From Lacticaseibacillus chiayiensis (GTDB taxonomy: Bacteria > Bacillota > Bacilli > Lactobacillales > Lactobacillaceae): a stretch of 62,273 nt of DNA. This document shows, in pieces, positions 46,041 through 58,107 of this stretch (its first letter is position 1; each line of letters starts with the position of its first letter). The position numbers and the translations under genes are program-made. The notes beneath the pieces were generated by a model that worked only from the letters and a program-made list of their open reading frames with translations, searched no databases and was not told the DNA's origin. The stretch is taken from the NCBI RefSeq assembly GCF_004123795.1, contig NZ_MSSM01000027.1, forward strand, positions 4-62,276, read 5' to 3'.

Positions 46041-48143
46041 TCATTCCTTGGTTGCGACACCGCCGCCATTTTTCTTGATGATTTCTGCTTGGATGCTCTT
46101 TGGAACTGGTTCGTAGTGGTCGAAGGTCATGGTGAAGGTGCCACGGCCTTGGGTGGCACTACGCAAGGTGGTTGCATAACCGAACATTTCGGCAAGTGGC
46201 ACCATGGCGTTGACCAATTGAGCATTCCCACGAGCTTCCATACCTTCAACGCGACCGCGACGAGCCGTGATTTGGCCCATGACATCGCCAAGGTATTCTT
46301 CAGGTGCAACGACTTCAACGTGCATGATTGGTTCCAGAATAACCGCACCGGCACTCTTTGAAGCGTTCTTCAGCGCCATGGAAGCAGCCACTTTAAAGGC
46401 AGCTTCGGAAGAATCGACTTCGTGGTAAGAACCATCATAAAGCTTGGCTTTGACGTCGATTAACGGATAACCGGCGAGCACACCATTGGCCATGGCTTCT
46501 TTCAAGCCTTGCTCAACAGCTGGGATATATTCACGCGGAACAACCCCACCGACAATGGCATTTTCAAATTCGAAGCCTTTACCTTCGTCATTTGGTGTGA
46601 ATTGGATCCAAACATCACCATACTGACCTTTACCACCAGACTGACGAACGAATTTACCTTGGGCAGATGCTTCTTTCGTGAAGGTTTCACGATAAGCAAC
46701 TTGCGGTTCGCCGACTTTGGCAGCCACTTTGAATTCACGCTTCAAACGGTCAACCATGATGTCCAAATGCAATTCGCCCATGCCGGCAATCAAAGTTTCA
46801 CCGGTTTCAGGGTTGGTTTCAGCCTTGAAGGTCGGATCTTCTTCGGAAAGCTTCTGCAAGCCAACGTCCAGCTTGTCTTGGTCTTCCTTGGAATCAGGTT
46901 CGATGGAAACCTGGATAACCGGATCCGGCACATCCAAGGATTCAAGAATCAACGGGTGGTCGACATCGGTTAAGGAATCCCCGGTTGTGGTATTCTTCAA
47001 GCCGATCGCTGCCGCAATATCACCAGAGAATACTTCAGGAATTTCTTCCCGGTGATTACTGTGCATCTGCAATAGACGGCCGACACGTTCACGGTTGTCT
47101 TTAGTTGCGTTCAAGACATACGAACCGGCTTCCAGTGTGCCACTGTATACCCGGATGTAGGTCAGACGGCCAACGAACGGATCAGTCGCAACTTTGAAGG
47201 CCAAGGCAGCAAACGGCTTGTCATCGCCAGCGGTTAACTCAACAGCATCCCCTGATTCAGGATCGGTTGCGTGATATGGCCGAACATCCAGTGGTGATGG
47301 CAAGTAGTCGATAACGGCATCCAGTAACATCTGAACACCTTTATTCTTGAAGGCGGAACCAGCAAGAACCGGGTAGAATTCCAAGTTGATGGTCGCTTTA
47401 CGAATCGCAGCCTTCAATTCAGCGTTGGAAATCTCTTCGCCTTCAAGGTACTTGTCCATGATGCCATCATCAACATCGGCAACGGCTTCAATCAGTTCAT
47501 TGTGGGCCTTTTCGGCTGCTTCCTTATATTCATCAGGAATGTCAACCGTATCCCACTTGGTGCCGAGTTCGTCTTCATCATACAAATCGGCTTTCATGTC
47601 GATCAGATCAATGACCCCTTCGAACTTATCTTCAGCACCGATTGGCAATTGAACGGCGTGGGCGTTGGCTTGTAGACGATCATGCAAGGTCTGCAAGGAA
47701 TAGTTAAAGTCCGCACCGATCTTATCCATTTTGTTAACGAAAACCAACCGCGGAACGCCGTAAGTTGTCGCTTGACGCCAAACGTTTTCAGTCTGCGGCT
47801 CAACACCGGATTGGGCATCCAAAACGGTGATCGCACCATCTAACACACGCAGCGAACGTTCAACTTCAATGGTGAAGTCAACGTGCCCTGGGGTATCGAT
47901 GATGTTGACCCGGTGATCCTTCCAGAAAGCCGTAGTAGCAGCACTGGTGATGGTGATCCCACGTTCTTGTTCCTGTGGCATCCAGTCCATCTGTGAAGCT
48001 CCTTCATGAGTTTCACCGATTTTATGAATTTTACCGGTATAATACAAAATCCGTTCAGTCGTGGTCGTTTTACCGGCATCGATGTGAGCCATGATCCCGA
48101 TATTACGGGTACGGTCTAACGGAAATTCACGTTTGTTGGCCAT
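46041..48143 (-). CDS. fusA: Translation elongation factor G
   Basis: This 700-residue GTPase drives ribosomal translocation. G1 AHIDAGKT (19-26), DTPGH and NKMD motifs are intact, and domains II-V are complete to the usual C-terminus. It is the last gene of rpsL-rpsG-fusA. In close relatives rpsJ follows; here an 8-kb accessory block and a terminator intervene. Confidence 0.99.
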   Translation of the reverse strand: MANKREFPLDRTRNIGIMAHIDAGKTTTTERILYYTGKIHKIGETHEGASQMDWMPQEQERGITITSAATTAFWKDHRVNIIDTPGHVDFTIEVERSLRVLDGAITVLDAQSGVEPQTENVWRQATTYGVPRLVFVNKMDKIGADFNYSLQTLHDRLQANAHAVQLPIGAEDKFEGVIDLIDMKADLYDEDELGTKWDTVDIPDEYKEAAEKAHNELIEAVADVDDGIMDKYLEGEEISNAELKAAIRKATINLEFYPVLAGSAFKNKGVQMLLDAVIDYLPSPLDVRPYHATDPESGDAVELTAGDDKPFAALAFKVATDPFVGRLTYIRVYSGTLEAGSYVLNATKDNRERVGRLLQMHSNHREEIPEVFSGDIAAAIGLKNTTTGDSLTDVDHPLILESLDVPDPVIQVSIEPDSKEDQDKLDVGLQKLSEEDPTFKAETNPETGETLIAGMGELHLDIMVDRLKREFKVAAKVGEPQVAYRETFTKEASAQGKFVRQSGGKGQYGDVWIQFTPNDEGKGFEFENAIVGGVVPREYIPAVEQGLKEAMANGVLAGYPLIDVKAKLYDGSYHEVDSSEAAFKVAASMALKNASKSAGAVILEPIMHVEVVAPEEYLGDVMGQITARRGRVEGMEARGNAQLVNAMVPLAEMFGYATTLRSATQGRGTFTMTFDHYEPVPKSIQAEIIKKNGGGVATKE

Positions 48144-48232
48144 GTGGCGTATTGCTCCTCTCTTGTTTCAACTGGCTTTATACAAAGAATGGCTACTATA
48201 TACCAAGCCGCGGATATAATAGCCAAATCATC

Positions 48233-48703
48233 TTACCAACGATAATGTGCAAATGCCCGGTTGGCGTCTGCCATCTTGTGGGTATCTTCACGCTTCTTCA
48301 CTGCGGCGCCGGTGTTGTTAGCGGCGTCCATGATTTCCTTAGCCAACCGCTCGTCCATCGTATGTTCACCGCGTTGACGGGAATACTGAACGATCCAGCG
48401 AAGACCAAGTGTGGTCCGACGATCCGGACGAACTTCAATCGGCACCTGGTAGTTAGAACCACCGATACGGCGAGCCTTAACTTCCAAGACCGGCATAACG
48501 TTCTTCATGGCTTCTTCAAAAACGTCTAATGGTTCGTTCCCGGTTTGTTTCTTAATCATATCAAATGCATCATATAAAATGGTTGATGCCTTACCGCGCT
48601 TGCCATCAATCATCAAGTGGTTGATCAGACGAGTCACCAGTTTTGAATTGTAAACTGGATCAGGTAATACATCGCGTTTTGCAACACTGCCTTTACGTGG
48701 CAT
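48233..48703 (-). CDS. rpsG: 30S ribosomal protein S7
   Basis: This 156-residue protein: [20 protein letters not shown] at ATG 48703. The longer frame adds 14 unrelated residues. S7 nucleates 30S head assembly. Confidence 0.98.
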   Translation of the reverse strand: MPRKGSVAKRDVLPDPVYNSKLVTRLINHLMIDGKRGKASTILYDAFDMIKKQTGNEPLDVFEEAMKNVMPVLEVKARRIGGSNYQVPIEVRPDRRTTLGLRWIVQYSRQRGEHTMDERLAKEIMDAANNTGAAVKKREDTHKMADANRAFAHYRW

Positions 48704-48834
48704 GTATTTTGGCCTCCTCTTTAAACGCGTTCTCGGAAAACACAAACTTCCCGATCACGCTCTCCTTATAACCGCACAAAGCGGCACTAGAAAATTTTAT
48801 CATGATCATCTGCGGCTAAACCGCGATCAATGGT

Positions 48835-49251
48835 TTACTTCTTCTTAGGACGCTTTGCACCGTACTTGGAGCGACCTTGCATCCGGCCGTCAACACCGGC
48901 AGTATCAAGCGCACCACGAACAATGTGATAACGAACCCCTGGCAAGTCCTTCACACGGCCGCCACGGATCAAGACAACACTATGTTCCTGCAGGTTGTGG
49001 CCAATCCCCGGAATGTAAGCTGTCACTTCGATCAAGTTGGACAGACGAACACGGGCATATTTCCGCAAAGCAGAGTTAGGTTTCTTTGGTGTCATCGTGC
49101 CGACACGCGTTGCAACCCCACGTTTTTGCGGTGCTGGATTGCTGGTAAGGCTCTTCTTCTTGCTGTTGTAACCGAAGTTCAACGCAGGAGAGTCTGACTT
49201 GGTTGTTTTGGATTTACGACCTTGGCGAACTAATTGATTAATAGTAGGCAT
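48835..49251 (-). CDS. rpsL: 30S ribosomal protein S12
   Basis: This 138-residue protein: [18 protein letters not shown]. The streptomycin-sensitive residues appear unaltered, with lysines kept in [11 protein letters not shown] and GRVKDLPG. It is the first gene of the str operon. Confidence 0.98.
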   Translation of the reverse strand: MPTINQLVRQGRKSKTTKSDSPALNFGYNSKKKSLTSNPAPQKRGVATRVGTMTPKKPNSALRKYARVRLSNLIEVTAYIPGIGHNLQEHSVVLIRGGRVKDLPGVRYHIVRGALDTAGVDGRMQGRSKYGAKRPKKK

Positions 49252-49407
49252 TAAGCTTCTCCTTCCTTATTTTGCATCATTTTTAAGTCCACACATCCAG
49301 GCGGTTCATTTTTTCTGATAAAAAAATGGCCAACCGAACGGCGACGGCTCTTAACCCAGTCAGCACGTCCGGATAACCCGAATAAACTGGAAAAAAGCAC
49401 CTTTGAT

Positions 49408-49437
49408 AGTGTACTATCCTGTACGCATCAGTGTCAA
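49408..49437 (-). promoter_or_regulatory. str operon promoter
   Basis: On the minus strand TTGACA (49432-49437) and TACACT (49408-49413) are separated by 18 bases, leaving a leader of about 150 bases before rpsL. The interval 49252-49647 contains this promoter and the leader but no gene on the minus strand. Confidence 0.8.
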
Positions 49438-49647
49438 GCGTAACCTGAACTAGATCAAGTTAACTAACAACTTTTAATAATAACAAAATGGACCCACAAA
49501 GCAAGCATTCCGCTCACAGAAAGCAAATGAGCCAATCCTTTTGTGTCGTAAGCGCATATCAACAGCTTCGGATAAGTCTCATGAGAGCATTTTAAAGTTG
49601 CTTTGCTTTAATTGGCGGAATGTACTTTACGAAGGGAGATGGCGATC

Positions 49648-50145
49648 ATGTTTTCAGGGTTGATGTTGCTGAGTGTTGCTAAGTTAACAAAAGACTTAGC
49701 AGCTGATAATCGGTGTTTTCACTGTTGCCTAGCAGTACTTTTAGGGATAGTTGCCCAAACTTGGCTGTCATTATTGTTGAGTGTGGGTTTGTTAATTTTT
49801 AGCGTGTCTGATTGGCGCGAACGATCAGTGTCTGCCGGTTGGTTTAGCGGCTGGTGCTCCCTGCTCCTCATCCTGTTTCCTTGCGATTGGTTTAACCTGT
49901 GTTTGCTGGCTGCTTTGGTTGGTGGACTCGCGATCGTCTCACACGGGTTAGGCAGTGCCGATGTGATTCTCATTGGCGTATTCGGTGGTGTCTTGCAACT
50001 TGAAATTGCACTCATCATCACGTTCTTGGCATGCATCAGTGCTACCATCCACTGGTTAGTGACACATCCATCGTCCCTCCCGCTCATTAGTCATTTAGCG
50101 ATTGGTTATGGCTGTGTGCAGTTAGCGCATGGTTGGCTATTTTGA
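49648..50145 (+). CDS. Short prepilin-peptidase-like (A24) membrane protein
   Basis: This 165-residue protein has about six hydrophobic segments. The first catalytic Asp fits FSVSDWRERSVSAGW and the second fits GLGSADVILIGVFGG, the counterpart of the GxGD motif in type IV prepilin peptidases (ComC/PilD). The GxGD glycine-aspartate spacing is altered (GSAD). The cysteine-rich N-terminal methyltransferase loop of long forms is missing. It may process competence pseudopilins. ATG 49648 follows AAGGGAG. It stands alone, divergent from rpsL. Confidence 0.68.
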   Translation: MFSGLMLLSVAKLTKDLAADNRCFHCCLAVLLGIVAQTWLSLLLSVGLLIFSVSDWRERSVSAGWFSGWCSLLLILFPCDWFNLCLLAALVGGLAIVSHGLGSADVILIGVFGGVLQLEIALIITFLACISATIHWLVTHPSSLPLISHLAIGYGCVQLAHGWLF

Positions 50146-50176
50146 AAAAAAGCTTAGTGCCGTAAAACGCGGCCAT

Positions 50177-50234
50177 CCATAACGTGTTCACTGGCGCAGG
50201 AGCCTGCGTGTAAGGACCTTGGTCGCAATGGCCT
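50177..50234 (+). repeat. Palindromic repeat element, half copy F
   Basis: CATAACGTGTTCACTGGCGC, GGAGCCTGCGTGTAAGGACC and TTGGTCGCAATGGCC match the proximal half of copies D and E. No distal half follows directly. Confidence 0.65.
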
Positions 50235-50289
50235 AGAGTGGCTCACTGGAGATTATTCTATTATAGGCAATTGTGTAGGTAACTTTCGC

Positions 50290-50352
50290 GTTCTGTAACG
50301 CGCTCGCAGTCGCAGAAATCGGAGTATAAGCGCTCCTGCTCGCGCTTACAAA
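50290..50352 (+). repeat. Palindromic repeat element, rearranged copy G
   Basis: TTCTGTAACGCGCTCGC is the proximal end, joined to AGAAATCGGAGTATAAGCGC, the opposite end inverted, without the central hairpin. It looks like an internal deletion of the element. Together with copy F it fills 50.15-50.35 kb, which has no gene. Confidence 0.55.
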
Positions 50353-50395
50353 AAAACACGGTGTAAAAGCCCTTAAAGGACTCTTACACCGTGCT
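50353..50395 (-). terminator. rpoBC terminator
   Basis: On the minus strand CACGGTGTAAGAGTCC and GGGCTTTTACACCGTG form a stem with a short loop and are followed by TTTTTTTG, 47 bases after the rpoC stop. Confidence 0.85.
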
Positions 50396-50441
50396 TGTTT
50401 GTAACTAAATGATTCAAATAGCTTGGCGGCTAACCGGATGA

Positions 50442-53400
50442 TTACTTATTGTCAGCATCATCCTGTTGGTCGTCTTTTTGCTGACTATCTTTTTCCTTCA
50501 TCTGCTTTTCAATGTCGGAAATCGAATAGACACTATCGGAAACCGTGCCGACACTCTTCGGTTCTTCGTGGCGATACGTTGCCATCCCGGTACCAGCCGG
50601 AATGATCTTCCCAATGATAACATTTTCCTTCAAGCCAACTAACGGATCGTTCTTACCACGAATGGAAGCATCGGTCAGAACTCGCGTTGTTTCCTGGAAG
50701 GAAGCAGCTGACAGGAAGCTGTTAGTTTCCAAGGAAGCCTTGGTAATACCTAACAGAACCGGACGTCCAGTAGCCGGAATGCCGCCACTGATGATCGCTT
50801 GCGTGTTCTTCTCCTTGAAGTCCGCAATGTCGAGCAAGGTTCCTGGCAAGATGTTCGTATCGCCCGGATCCATGACGCGGATCTTGCGTAACATCTGCCG
50901 AACCATGACTTCAACGTGCTTATCACCAATATCAACACCCTGCATACGGTAAACTTTCTGGACTTCAGAAAGCAGGTAGTTTTCGGTTGCCATCACGTCA
51001 CGCACTTTGATCAACTGCTTAGGATCAATTGAACCGCCTGTCAGTCGTTCGCCGCGGTTAACATGATCGCCTTCCGCAACCGCCACACTGGATGCATACG
51101 GTACACTATAGGTTCGGGTATCAGTCTCACCCTTCACCGTAATTTCACGCGTATGCTCAGCCGGATTTTCATCAATAGCGGTTACTTCACCGGTGACTTC
51201 CGTGATCACAGCTTCACCTTTAGGGTTCCGCGCTTCAAAGATTTCCTGAACACGAGGCAGCCCTTGGGTAATATCTTCGCCACCAGCAACACCACCGGTA
51301 TGGAAGTTACGCATGGTCAGCTGGGTACCTGGTTCACCGATTGACTGGGCAGCAACGGTTCCGACTGCTTCACCGACTTCAACCTGTTCGCCGGTGGCCA
51401 TGTTACGGCCATAGCACTTCTGGCAAACACCATGTTTAGTATTGCAGGTGAAGACCGAACGGATGGTGACGGCTTCGACACCGGCATCCACGATCTTCTG
51501 CGCCATATCTTCATCCATCAAGGTATTGCGCTTAACCAAGACTTTGCCGCTCTTAGGATCAAGCACGTTTTTCATGGTAAATCGACCGACAAGTCGATCA
51601 TACAGCGGCTCAATCATTTCGTTACCCTCACGGATAGCGCGAACGACCAAACCGCGATCGGTGCCACAATCTTCTTCACGAACAATGACATCCTGCGCCA
51701 CATCAACCAGCCGCCGAGTCAGATAACCCGAGTCAGCCGTCTTCAGCGCCGTATCAGTCATCCCTTTACGAGCACCGTGAGTGGACATGAACATTTCCAT
51801 AACGGTCAGACCCTCACGGAAGTTCGAGATAACCGGCACTTCCATCATCCCACCGTTAGGCGCAGCCATCAGACCACGCATGCCGGCAAGCTGAGTGAAG
51901 TTTGAGATGTTACCACGAGCACCAGAATCAGACATCATGGAAATTGGGTTATTCGGGTCAAAAGAATCAACCAGCTTTTGCTGAATTTCATCTTTGGCAT
52001 CGTTCCAAATCTGGATAACCCGATCATGGCGTTCATCATCGGTGATCAACCCACGCCGGAACTGCTTAGAAACAGTTGCAACCTTCTTATGGGCCGCTGC
52101 CACAATTTCCGGCTTTTCCTTCAAGTTGGTGATGTCGGCAATCCCGACAGTCAACCCAGAGTTAGTGGATTGCGTATAGCCCAAAGTCTTCATGTCATCC
52201 AGTAAATCACTGGTCCGCTGAACTTTATAAACCTTGAAGACTTGCGCAATGATGTCAGACAGGAAGCCTTTCTTGAATGGATCAATCAAAGGTGCATCCG
52301 CCAGATAAGCGTGAATATCTTCACCCTTGTCGATGAAGTACTTATCAGGCACACCGTTGACAATGTTATCTTGCGTCGGTTCATTCAGGTACGGGAAGTC
52401 TTTTGGCATAATCTCGTTAAAGATCGCCTTGCCGACACTTGTTACCATGATCTTCTTCTTTTGGTCATCCGAAAATGGCTTGTCTTTGAAGGAGTTGGCT
52501 GCAACGCCGACCCGACTGTGCAAATGAACATAGCCATTTTGCAGCGCCATCAAGATTTCGTTGGTGTCCTTGAAGATCATGCCTTCGCCTTCGCGACCCT
52601 TTTGCTCCATGGTCAGGTAATAGTTACCTAACACAACGTCCTGCGAAGGGGTAACGATTGGTTTGCCGTCTTTTGGCGCCAAAATGTGGTGCGCCGCAAG
52701 CATGAGCATCCGTGCTTCAGCCATCGCTTCATCAGACAACGGCACGTGAATCGCCATTTGGTCACCGTCAAAGTCCGCGTTATAAGCTTCGCAGACCAAT
52801 GGGTGCAACCGAATGGATTTCCCATCAACCAAAACAGGTTCAAACGCCTGAATGCCAAGTCGATGCAGCGTAGGCGCACGGTTTAAGAGTACCGGCCGCT
52901 CCTTGATAACATCTTCAAGCACATCCCAAACGTCATCATCCTGCCGATCGATCTTACGCCGGGCATTCTTGATGTTGCTTGCCATGTCCCGCTTAACCAG
53001 TTCGCGCATCACGAATGGCTTGAAGAGTTCCAGGGCCATTTCACGCGGTACGCCACACTGGTAAAACTTCAGCCATGGGCCAACATCGATAACGGAACGA
53101 CCAGAGTAGTCAACTCGCTTACCAAGCAAGTTCTGACGGAACCGACCTTGCTTCCCCTTCAGCATGTGTGACAGAGACTTAAGCGGACGGTTTCCTGGAC
53201 CGGTAACCGGACGACCACGCCGACCATTATCGATCAAAGCGTCAACCGCCTCCTGCAGCATCCGCTTTTCATTTTGAACAATGATACTTGGTGCATTCAG
53301 GTCAAGCAGTCGCTTCAGACGGTTGTTACGGTTGATGACCCGACGATACAGATCGTTCAAATCAGATGTTGCAAACCGGCCGCCTTCGAGCTGAACCATT

Positions 53401-54119
53401 GGCCGCAAATCCGGCGGGATGACTGGAATGGTGTCCATGACCATCCATGCCGGATCATTACCGGATTCCTTGAAGGCATCCAGAATGTCCAACCGGCGAA
53501 TCGCGCGTGTCCGTTTTTGGCCTTGCGCCGACTTCAGGTCATCTTTTAATTCGGTCACTTCTTTGTCGAGATCGACATCCTGTAACAATTCCTTGATGGC
53601 TTCAGCACCCATCTTGGCATTGAAGGTTTTGCCGTATTCTTCGCGCTTTTCACGATATTCGCGTTCGGTCAGAAGTTGCTTTTTCTCCATTGGCGTATCG
53701 CCTGGATCAATCACAACGTAAGAAGCAAAATAGATGATTTCTTCCAGTGACCGTGGCGACATATCCAGTACCAGACCCATCCGACTTGGGATGCCCTTGA
53801 AGTACCAGATGTGGGTAACCGGTGCGGCTAATTCGATATGGCCCATCCGCTCACGCCGAACCTTGGAACGTGTCACTTCAACCCCACAGCGATCACAAAC
53901 AATCCCCTTATAGCGGATCCGCTTGTACTTACCACAGGCACATTCCCAGTCCTTAGTCGGTCCGAAGATGCGTTCATCGAACAAGCCGTCCCGCTCAGGC
54001 TTTAAGGTTCGATAGTTGATCGTTTCAGGCTTTTTGACTTCCCCATACGACCAGCTGCGAATCTTGTCCGGCGAGGCTAAGCCGATTTGCATACTTTCAA
54101 ACTTATTGACATCAATCAA
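50442..54119 (-). CDS. rpoC: RNA polymerase beta' subunit
   Basis: This 1225-residue subunit has the zinc ribbon Cys60, Cys62, Cys75 and Cys78, and [10 protein letters not shown] holding the catalytic Mg2+. The C-terminus is acidic and Gln/Asp-rich ([16 protein letters not shown]). It lies 12 bases after rpoB. Confidence 0.99.
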   Translation of the reverse strand: MIDVNKFESMQIGLASPDKIRSWSYGEVKKPETINYRTLKPERDGLFDERIFGPTKDWECACGKYKRIRYKGIVCDRCGVEVTRSKVRRERMGHIELAAPVTHIWYFKGIPSRMGLVLDMSPRSLEEIIYFASYVVIDPGDTPMEKKQLLTEREYREKREEYGKTFNAKMGAEAIKELLQDVDLDKEVTELKDDLKSAQGQKRTRAIRRLDILDAFKESGNDPAWMVMDTIPVIPPDLRPMVQLEGGRFATSDLNDLYRRVINRNNRLKRLLDLNAPSIIVQNEKRMLQEAVDALIDNGRRGRPVTGPGNRPLKSLSHMLKGKQGRFRQNLLGKRVDYSGRSVIDVGPWLKFYQCGVPREMALELFKPFVMRELVKRDMASNIKNARRKIDRQDDDVWDVLEDVIKERPVLLNRAPTLHRLGIQAFEPVLVDGKSIRLHPLVCEAYNADFDGDQMAIHVPLSDEAMAEARMLMLAAHHILAPKDGKPIVTPSQDVVLGNYYLTMEQKGREGEGMIFKDTNEILMALQNGYVHLHSRVGVAANSFKDKPFSDDQKKKIMVTSVGKAIFNEIMPKDFPYLNEPTQDNIVNGVPDKYFIDKGEDIHAYLADAPLIDPFKKGFLSDIIAQVFKVYKVQRTSDLLDDMKTLGYTQSTNSGLTVGIADITNLKEKPEIVAAAHKKVATVSKQFRRGLITDDERHDRVIQIWNDAKDEIQQKLVDSFDPNNPISMMSDSGARGNISNFTQLAGMRGLMAAPNGGMMEVPVISNFREGLTVMEMFMSTHGARKGMTDTALKTADSGYLTRRLVDVAQDVIVREEDCGTDRGLVVRAIREGNEMIEPLYDRLVGRFTMKNVLDPKSGKVLVKRNTLMDEDMAQKIVDAGVEAVTIRSVFTCNTKHGVCQKCYGRNMATGEQVEVGEAVGTVAAQSIGEPGTQLTMRNFHTGGVAGGEDITQGLPRVQEIFEARNPKGEAVITEVTGEVTAIDENPAEHTREITVKGETDTRTYSVPYASSVAVAEGDHVNRGERLTGGSIDPKQLIKVRDVMATENYLLSEVQKVYRMQGVDIGDKHVEVMVRQMLRKIRVMDPGDTNILPGTLLDIADFKEKNTQAIISGGIPATGRPVLLGITKASLETNSFLSAASFQETTRVLTDASIRGKNDPLVGLKENVIIGKIIPAGTGMATYRHEEPKSVGTVSDSVYSISDIEKQMKEKDSQQKDDQQDDADNK

Positions 54120-54131
54120 AGGGCTAACCTC

Positions 54132-57100
54132 CTATTTCTTATCGTCGGTACTGTTATCGGCAGGCTTACCATCACTCGCTTGAGCTGCGGCTTCGTGTGC
54201 CTTCTTTTCTTCTTGCTGGGCTGCGAATTTCGCCAAAGCATCGACTGAAACAACATCGTCTTCGTCGTCATCCATGTCCCGCAATTCAATTTCTTTCTTA
54301 TCCGCACCAAGCACCTTCATGTCCAGACCCAAGGCTTGTAATTCTTTAACAAGCACACGGAAGGATTCCGGTACACCTGGCTTTGGAATCGGTTCGCCTT
54401 TGACAATGGCTTCATACGTCTTAACCCGCCCGACAACATCATCTGACTTATAGGTCAGAATTTCCTGCAAGGTGTAAGCCGCACCATAAGCTTCAAGGGC
54501 CCAAACTTCCATTTCACCAAACCGCTGGCCACCAAATTGTGCTTTACCACCAAGTGGCTGTTGGGTAACCAAACTGTAAGGTCCAATTGAACGAGCATGG
54601 ATCTTATCGTCAACCATGTGTGACAGCTTCATGTAGTACATAACCCCTACAGATACCCGGTTTTCAAACGGTTCGCCGGTACGACCGTCATATAGAACTG
54701 ACTTACCGTCGGAAGCCATGCCAGCTTCCTTGACGGTTGCCCACAGATCTTTATCGTTAGCGCCATCAAAAACAGGCGTTGCCACGTGAATACCCAAGTT
54801 ACGTGCCGCCATGCCCAGATGCAATTCCAGCACCTGACCAATATTCATACGACTTGGCACACCCATTGGCGATAGGCAGATGTCGACCGGTGTTCCGTCT
54901 GGCAGATATGGCATATCTTCTTCAGGAACCACGACAGAAACTGTCCCTTTATTCCCGTGACGACCGGCCATTTTATCGCCGACCTGAATCTTCCGCTTCT
55001 GGGTGATATAGACACGAACCATCATGTTGACACCAGGAGACAGCTCATCGCCTGCTTCACGAGTGAAGATCTTGACATCCTGAATGATCCCGCCGCCGCC
55101 ATGAGGTACCCGTAATGAAGTATCGCGGACTTCACGAGCCTTTTCACCGAAAATAGCGTGTAACAACCGCTCTTCAGCAGACAACTCGGTAACCCCTTTA
55201 GGTGTCACCTTGCCGACTAAAATATCGCCGTCACGAACTTCGGCACCGACACGAACAACACCGAACTCGTCCAAATCCTTGAGGGCTTCTTCACCGACGT
55301 TTGGAATTTCACGAGTCACTTCTTCAGGCCCGAGTTTGGTATCACGTGCTTCGGATTCATATTCTTCAATATGAATGGACGTGTAAACATCGTCTTTAAC
55401 TAACCGTTCAGACAGCACAATCGCATCTTCGTAGTTGTACATGTTCCAAGTCATGAAGGCGATGATTGGGTTTTGGCCCAATGCCAGTTCGCCGTTTTGC
55501 ATGGCTGGCCCATCGGCAATGATTTCATCCACATCAACGTGATCGCCAATCGTGACAATCGGACGTTGGTTGTAGTTCTTGCCGGCGTTACTACGCTTGA
55601 ATTTCATCAAGTTGTAGGAATCCAAGGCACCGTCTTCACGGCGAACCCGGATTTGCTTAGCATCGACATATTCAACTGTCCCGGCATTCGTAGCCAGAAC
55701 CGCTGTCCCTGAGTCATGCGCCGCCTTATATTCCATCCCGGTCCCAACAAGTGGGGCGTGCGGATTGATCAACGGCACCGCCTGACGCTGCATGTTAGCG
55801 CCCATCAAGGCACGGTTGGAGTCATCGTTTTCCAAGAATGGAATGCATGCCGTCGCAACCGCAACAACTTGCTTAGGCGAAACGTCCATGTAGTCAACTT
55901 TGTCAGGTGAAATTTCGATGTTGTTATCTTTGTGACGCGCCAAAACGGTATCGTCAACGAAAGACCCATCATCGTTCAATGGCGAGTTAGCCTGCGCAAC
56001 GATGTAGTTATCTTCTTCATCGGCGGTCAAATAGTCAATCTTATCGGTAACCTTATGCGTATCCCAAGAAACACGGCGATACGGGGTTTCAATGAAGCCA
56101 TAAGGATTAACGACCGCGTATGATGCCAGACTGTTAATCAACCCGATGTTCGGGCCTTCAGGTGTTTCAATCGGACACATCCGGCCATAATGAGTGTAAT
56201 GAACATCTCGGACTTCATAACCGGCACGATCACGCGTCAAGCCACCAGGTCCAAGGGCAGAAAGACGACGCTTGTGGGTTAATTCGCCCAGTGGGTTGGT
56301 CTGATCCATGAACTGGGACAGCTGGGAACTGCCAAAGAATTCCTTGATCGAGGCAACAACCGGCCGAATGTTGATCAGTTGTTGCGGCGTAACGGTGGCA
56401 GTATCCTGAATCGACATCCGCTCACGCACAACCCGTTCCATCCGGGAAAGTCCGATCCGGAACTGGTTTTGCAGCAATTCACCAACGGAACGAATCCGGC
56501 GATTACCTAAGTGGTCGATATCGTCAACTGAGCCAAGCCCTTCTTGCAAGTTAAGGAAGTAGTTCATCGAAGCCAAAACATCAGCTGGAACAATGTGCTT
56601 AACCTTTTTGCCAATATGACCGTTGCCGATCAAATTGATCTCTTTATCCGGTGTTACCTGTGAGTAAACCTTAATGCTTTGCAGCACGATCGGATCTGTC
56701 ACAACACCTTGATCAGATGGTTGATACGTCACAGTTTTAAAGTCGTCACGATCCAGATAAGCGCCTAACTTGTCCATCACTTGACGGTCAACTTTTGTCC
56801 CTTTTTGGGCAATGACTTCACCGGTATCCGGGTCAGCCAAGGTTTCTGCCAAGACCTGATTCAGCAACCGGGTCTTGAGGCTCAACTTCTTGTTCACCTT
56901 ATAACGTCCAACTGAAGCCAAGTCGTAACGCTTCGGGTCAAAGAAGCGAGCATACAAAAGTGACCGTGACGAATCAGCGGTTTTCGGCTCGCCTGGACGT
57001 AGGCGTTCATAAATATCTTTCAAGGCTTCATCGGTACGTGAATCATCCGTGTTCTTATGCACATCTTTTTCAAGGGTGAGCATCAGCGAATCGTTATCGC

Positions 57101-57734
57101 CGAACATATTGATGATATCTTGATCAGAACCGAAGCCCAAAGCACGAACCAATTCGGTCAACGGAATCTTCCGGGTCCGGTCGATTCGGACGTAAGCAAT
57201 ATCCTTGGCGTCGGTTTCATATTCCAGCCAAGCACCACGGTTAGGGATGACAGTTGTGCCATAGGTAACACGTGAGTTCTTGTCAGTTTCACTATGGAAA
57301 TAAACACCAGGTGAACGAACCAGTTGGGAAACAATAACCCGTTCCGCCCCGTTAATGATGAAAGTGCCTTGTTTGGTCATCAGTGGAAAATCGCCAAAGA
57401 AAACATCCTGGCTCTTGATTTCACCGGTTTCATGATTCGTTAAACGTAAGGTTACATGCAAAGGTGCGGAGTAGTTCGCATCGTGCTGGCGTGCTTCCTC
57501 GACAGTATATTTTGGTTCCAGCAGTTGATAGCCGACAAATTCCAGTGACAGTTTCCCTTGAAAGTCATCGATCGGCATAATATCGTCGAACATTTCTTTA
57601 AGACCTTCATCGAGGAACCATTGGTAAGAATTCGTTTGGATCTCGATCAGATTAGGAAGATCCAAAACTTCCTTGATCCGGGCATAAGACCGGCGTGTCC
57701 GGTGCTTACCATAATTCACTAAGTGTCCTGCCAA
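54132..57734 (-). CDS. rpoB: RNA polymerase beta subunit
   Basis: This 1200-residue subunit starts at TTG 57734 ([19 protein letters not shown]), eight bases after AAGGGG. The upstream GTG at 57743 overlaps that site. The rifampicin pocket ([14 protein letters not shown]...[13 protein letters not shown]) appears wild type. The acidic C-terminal tail is typical. Its long leader has a terminator-like hairpin at 57837-57884. Confidence 0.99.
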   Translation of the reverse strand: MAGHLVNYGKHRTRRSYARIKEVLDLPNLIEIQTNSYQWFLDEGLKEMFDDIMPIDDFQGKLSLEFVGYQLLEPKYTVEEARQHDANYSAPLHVTLRLTNHETGEIKSQDVFFGDFPLMTKQGTFIINGAERVIVSQLVRSPGVYFHSETDKNSRVTYGTTVIPNRGAWLEYETDAKDIAYVRIDRTRKIPLTELVRALGFGSDQDIINMFGDNDSLMLTLEKDVHKNTDDSRTDEALKDIYERLRPGEPKTADSSRSLLYARFFDPKRYDLASVGRYKVNKKLSLKTRLLNQVLAETLADPDTGEVIAQKGTKVDRQVMDKLGAYLDRDDFKTVTYQPSDQGVVTDPIVLQSIKVYSQVTPDKEINLIGNGHIGKKVKHIVPADVLASMNYFLNLQEGLGSVDDIDHLGNRRIRSVGELLQNQFRIGLSRMERVVRERMSIQDTATVTPQQLINIRPVVASIKEFFGSSQLSQFMDQTNPLGELTHKRRLSALGPGGLTRDRAGYEVRDVHYTHYGRMCPIETPEGPNIGLINSLASYAVVNPYGFIETPYRRVSWDTHKVTDKIDYLTADEEDNYIVAQANSPLNDDGSFVDDTVLARHKDNNIEISPDKVDYMDVSPKQVVAVATACIPFLENDDSNRALMGANMQRQAVPLINPHAPLVGTGMEYKAAHDSGTAVLATNAGTVEYVDAKQIRVRREDGALDSYNLMKFKRSNAGKNYNQRPIVTIGDHVDVDEIIADGPAMQNGELALGQNPIIAFMTWNMYNYEDAIVLSERLVKDDVYTSIHIEEYESEARDTKLGPEEVTREIPNVGEEALKDLDEFGVVRVGAEVRDGDILVGKVTPKGVTELSAEERLLHAIFGEKAREVRDTSLRVPHGGGGIIQDVKIFTREAGDELSPGVNMMVRVYITQKRKIQVGDKMAGRHGNKGTVSVVVPEEDMPYLPDGTPVDICLSPMGVPSRMNIGQVLELHLGMAARNLGIHVATPVFDGANDKDLWATVKEAGMASDGKSVLYDGRTGEPFENRVSVGVMYYMKLSHMVDDKIHARSIGPYSLVTQQPLGGKAQFGGQRFGEMEVWALEAYGAAYTLQEILTYKSDDVVGRVKTYEAIVKGEPIPKPGVPESFRVLVKELQALGLDMKVLGADKKEIELRDMDDDEDDVVSVDALAKFAAQQEEKKAHEAAAQASDGKPADNSTDDKK

Positions 57735-57782
57735 ATTATTCACCCCTTGTAAGATTTTCCGGCTTGGTCGATTGTAAAAACA

Positions 57783-57806
57783 ATGTAAATTTTGTTAAAT
57801 TTACAT
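57783..57806 (-). promoter_or_regulatory. Perfect stem-tetraloop in the rpoB leader
   Basis: ATGTAAATTT and AAATTTACAT form a perfect 10-bp stem around a four-base loop, about 50 bases before the rpoB start and downstream of the terminator-like hairpin. Confidence 0.45.
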
Positions 57807-57836
57807 GACAATGACGATCCCGCAGACATTTTGAGC

Positions 57837-57884
57837 AAAAAAAAACCAAAAACAGATCAGCCTTCAACCAGCCTGCTGTTTTTG
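57837..57884 (-). promoter_or_regulatory. Terminator-like hairpin (candidate attenuator) in the rpoB leader
   Basis: On the minus strand CAAAAACAG pairs with CTGTTTTTG around an inner CAG/CTG stem and is followed by G and nine T's. It lies downstream of the rpoB promoter (57957-57985) and upstream of rpoB, so it would stop rpoBC transcription unless read through. Confidence 0.6.
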
Positions 57885-57956
57885 CTTTTTCCATTAGCCA
57901 GAACGGACAATAGATCGTCCTGACAGCCTGTCCAAACCGAAATGCGATTGATTTAA

Positions 57957-57985
57957 TAATACGCGGTTGTGCCAAAAAAGTCAAG
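57957..57985 (-). promoter_or_regulatory. rpoBC promoter
   Basis: On the minus strand TTGACT (57980-57985) and TATTAT (57957-57962) are separated by 17 bases. The predicted leader is about 215 bases long. The 57.74-58.06 kb interval holds this promoter and leader structures only. Confidence 0.8.
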
Positions 57986-58062
57986 CGGGAAATTTCCCGT
58001 CTCAGACTCACAAATTCTTTCACATATTGTACATCAAGAATTTATAATCCCTTATACGTTCA

Positions 58063-58096
58063 AAAAAGCCGTAACCACAGTTGATTACGGCTTTTT
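58063..58096 (-). terminator. clpC terminator
   Basis: AAAAAGCCGTAA and TTACGGCTTTTTT form a tight stem on the minus strand with a short loop, 12 bases after clpC. Confidence 0.85.
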
Positions 58097-58107
58097 ATCA
58101 TCCAAAG

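Noticed and set aside
57736-58023. 95-residue open frame upstream of rpoB on the minus strand
   Set aside because: It runs through the rpoB promoter, the terminator-like hairpin and the leader, and has no family resemblance.
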